DNA of 64,000 nucleotides from Dubosiella muris (GTDB lineage Bacteria; Bacillota_I; Bacilli_A; Erysipelotrichales; Erysipelotrichaceae): NCBI RefSeq assembly GCF_004793885.1, contig NZ_SRYG01000010.1, positions 1 to 64,000 of the forward strand, read 5' to 3'. Shown piece by piece: positions 62,392 to 64,000 of this stretch (position 1 is its first letter; each line of letters starts with the position of its first letter). The notes under the pieces were generated by a model. It saw only the letters and a program-made list of their open reading frames with translations, ran no database searches and was not told where the DNA came from. The position numbers and the translations under genes were made by a program.

Positions 62392-63627
62392 ATGTTATTA
62401 GAATTTCGAGTGAAAAACTTTTGTTCGATCGGCGATGAAGTCGCATTGTCTATGCTGGCTGGACAAGAGAATAGAGAAGAAGAAAAACTGCTCCTATTTG
62501 ATAAGTATCGCGTCTTGCCAAGCTGCGTTATTTATGGGGCGAACGGAACTGGAAAGACAAATTTGTTAAAGGCAATGAAGTTTTTACAACAGGCGGTTTT
62601 GAACAGTTTCAAAAATTCGCCGGAGGCTGTTTTTTCGCTTCCACACCATAAGGCGTTAGGCAATGAAAGTTCCGGATTTTATGTCCAATTCGTAGCGGCA
62701 GGTGTTCGATACGCTTATGGTGTGGAATTTAAAAATGGGGAAGTTGAACATGAATACTTGTATTTTTTTCCAAAGAAAAGAGAAACAAAAATTTTTGAAC
62801 GAAATGGAAATGAAGTGATTCGTGGTTCAAAATTTAAAAACGAGTTTATGCTGGTGGAAGAGGCTTTAAAACCAAATCGGTTGTTTTTGTCGTGTGCGGC
62901 CAATTTGTCGCAAAACGAATCTCTTAACAATGCTTATTTATATTTTGGAAAAAAATGGATCTTAGATTATAGTTCTGATGAAATGTGGCTCGAACAATCT
63001 TTAAAATTATTAATGTCCAGAAAGGATATGAAAGAAAAGTTTTCGCGTTTTTTAAGAAGTTTGGATATTCCGATTCAAAATTTTAAAATTGATGAGAACT
63101 CTTATGCTTTGGAAGAGTTGGAGATTCCAGATTTTATGCGAGATTTCTTGAAACAAACAGCACAACAAACTGAATTTGTTAATGTGAAAGTCATGCTAGA
63201 TTATGGAAAGTTTTCCGTTGAATTGAATGAGGAATCAAGTGGTGTTCAAAAATTGTTTCGCGTATTGTGTCCAATTATTGATGCGTTAGAAAACGGCTGC
63301 CTAATATTTTTCGATGAATTTGAAAATGGACTGCATGAGTTTTTAGTCTCGACTATTATTCGATATTTTAACGATTACGCGCATATCCATAACGCGCAAT
63401 TGATTTTGATTACGCATGATACGAGCTTGTTGTCTTCGAAGTTGTTTCGCCGTGATCAAATTTGGTTTACTGAAATGGAACCCCAAAACCGATTTACCGA
63501 TTTATATTCCATGGTAGAATTAAAAGGGATTCGTCAAAATGAGAACTTTAGAAACAATTATATTGAAGGAAAATATGGTGGAATCCCAATGCTCGGATCA
63601 GGGATCCTGAATCAGGAGATGAAATGA
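62392..63627 (+). CDS. AAA15-type ATPase (COG1106-like), putative defence protein
   Basis: The 411-aa protein has the SMC/ABC-like ATPase plan: LLEFRVKNFCSIGDEV start, Walker A YGANGTGKTNLLKAM (near residue 48), signature-region ESSGVQKLFRV, Walker B CLIFFDEFENGLHE, and H-loop LILITHDTSLLSS. Such ATPases pair with a nuclease in abortive-infection systems. It overlaps the next gene by 4 nt (ATGA). The region is clearly AT-rich compared with the window, which fits transfer. AAAGGAGG is upstream. Confidence 0.87.
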   Translation: MLLEFRVKNFCSIGDEVALSMLAGQENREEEKLLLFDKYRVLPSCVIYGANGTGKTNLLKAMKFLQQAVLNSFKNSPEAVFSLPHHKALGNESSGFYVQFVAAGVRYAYGVEFKNGEVEHEYLYFFPKKRETKIFERNGNEVIRGSKFKNEFMLVEEALKPNRLFLSCAANLSQNESLNNAYLYFGKKWILDYSSDEMWLEQSLKLLMSRKDMKEKFSRFLRSLDIPIQNFKIDENSYALEELEIPDFMRDFLKQTAQQTEFVNVKVMLDYGKFSVELNEESSGVQKLFRVLCPIIDALENGCLIFFDEFENGLHEFLVSTIIRYFNDYAHIHNAQLILITHDTSLLSSKLFRRDQIWFTEMEPQNRFTDLYSMVELKGIRQNENFRNNYIEGKYGGIPMLGSGILNQEMK

Positions 63628-64000
63628 GTACGCTAGATTTGCAGCCAAGGGCTGAAAGCAAAATTCCCAATCGTTGGAGTAAACGAGATCTTCGGAATCT
63701 GGAAACGATAGAAAATACGTGGAATGAGCAATTTAGCATTTTACAAGATTCATTTCAAACACTTTTAAAAACAGCGAGTGAAAAAGAGTATGTGTTACGA
63801 AGTCAAATCTCATTTTTATTCAGCTTGTTCGATTTTATTCTTCATGAAATCGTGAAGCTTGGATTGGTCAATATGTTTGCTGGAAGATGGGAGAAAACAC
63901 CAAAATACTACAAAGATCTTGTAATTTCGATAGAAGAGATTGAAGAAGGAATGGAAATCCAGTTTAGTGAAGAGTGGTTTCTGGCTGTACTGGATAGAAA
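63624..64000 (+). CDS. HEPN-like partner protein (partial, runs off the window)
   Basis: At least 125 aa are visible, starting MSTLDLQPRAESKIPNRWSK. The helix pair with FLFSLFDFILHEIVKLGLVNMF resembles RiboL-PSP/MAE-type HEPN-domain proteins. It is coupled to the AAA ATPase by ATGA, with AGGAG upstream. HEPN proteins are often RNases in toxin or anti-phage systems; the catalytic RxxxxH motif is not in the visible part. Confidence 0.6.
   Translation, partial: MSTLDLQPRAESKIPNRWSKRDLRNLETIENTWNEQFSILQDSFQTLLKTASEKEYVLRSQISFLFSLFDFILHEIVKLGLVNMFAGRWEKTPKYYKDLVISIEEIEEGMEIQFSEEWFLAVLDR

Overview
The window looks like one contiguous piece of a Bacillota chromosome. Shine-Dalgarno sites are strong (AGGAGG-type), promoters are sigma-A like (TTGACA/TATAAT), Rho-independent terminators are frequent and the code is standard. 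A Lon gene under a CIRCE element, an acyl-CoA dehydrogenase-rubredoxin fusion and low-GC accessory islands in a moderate-GC background suggest a gut or oral Erysipelotrichia-like anaerobe. That placement is inference from gene content only.

Layout, left to right. 1-2.4 kb: a Rpn-type PD-(D/E)XK nuclease, then a 65-aa membrane protein coupled to a truncated AgrC-like sensor. 2.6-8.1 kb: clpB, a sirtuin, a MurR/RpiR regulator and a Gfo/Idh oxidoreductase. 8.15-12.8 kb (the main novelty): one tightly overlapping leftward operon encoding a LytTR response regulator, a GHKL ATPase protein that lacks the phospho-acceptor His, and four paralogous polytopic membrane proteins. Each of the four ends just after an RHDLLNF histidine box and has no ATPase domain. 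Together with the copy at 1.3 kb this looks like a split histidine kinase with interchangeable sensor/acceptor subunits. luxS, an acylphosphatase, a small membrane protein, an M20 amidohydrolase, a lipoprotein and lon follow.

19-25.8 kb: HxlR and ArsR-type regulators, an SdpI-like protein, an Rrf2 regulator, an acyl-CoA dehydrogenase/EtfA/rubredoxin fusion with a flavodiiron protein, and an ECF sigma/anti-sigma pair. 25.9-28 kb is a decayed patch: an ABC ATPase remnant, a Fic-family protein with a destroyed active site, and an AT-rich zeta-toxin cassette between 120-bp direct repeats. 28-35.4 kb: corrinoid-type uptake genes, YgiQ, a 6-phospho-beta-glucosidase, tRNA-Ser, a second Gfo/Idh protein, MscS and cysE. 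36.7-37.4 kb holds a broken type III toxin-antitoxin locus.

39.3-46.4 kb is a pilus operon syntenic with the FCT-3/4 loci of Streptococcus pyogenes: tip protein, SipA-like pseudo-signal peptidase, backbone pilin, class B sortase, minor pilin. The two large pilins carry xPTA instead of xPTG sorting motifs. 46.5-51.7 kb: a KdpDE-like two-component system, a TPR protein with a likely response-regulator-controlled promoter, and a TrkA/TrkA/TrkH potassium uptake set. 51.8-58.5 kb: a class B PBP, rpmG, an MBL hydrolase, an LCP protein, a possible small RNA, a Cys-rich secreted protein and an inactive EndA-like nuclease. 58.5-61.7 kb: a three-gene coiled-coil operon resembling alpha-helical pore-forming toxins. 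The AT-rich right edge carries an AAA15-type ATPase overlapping a HEPN-like partner cut off by the window end.
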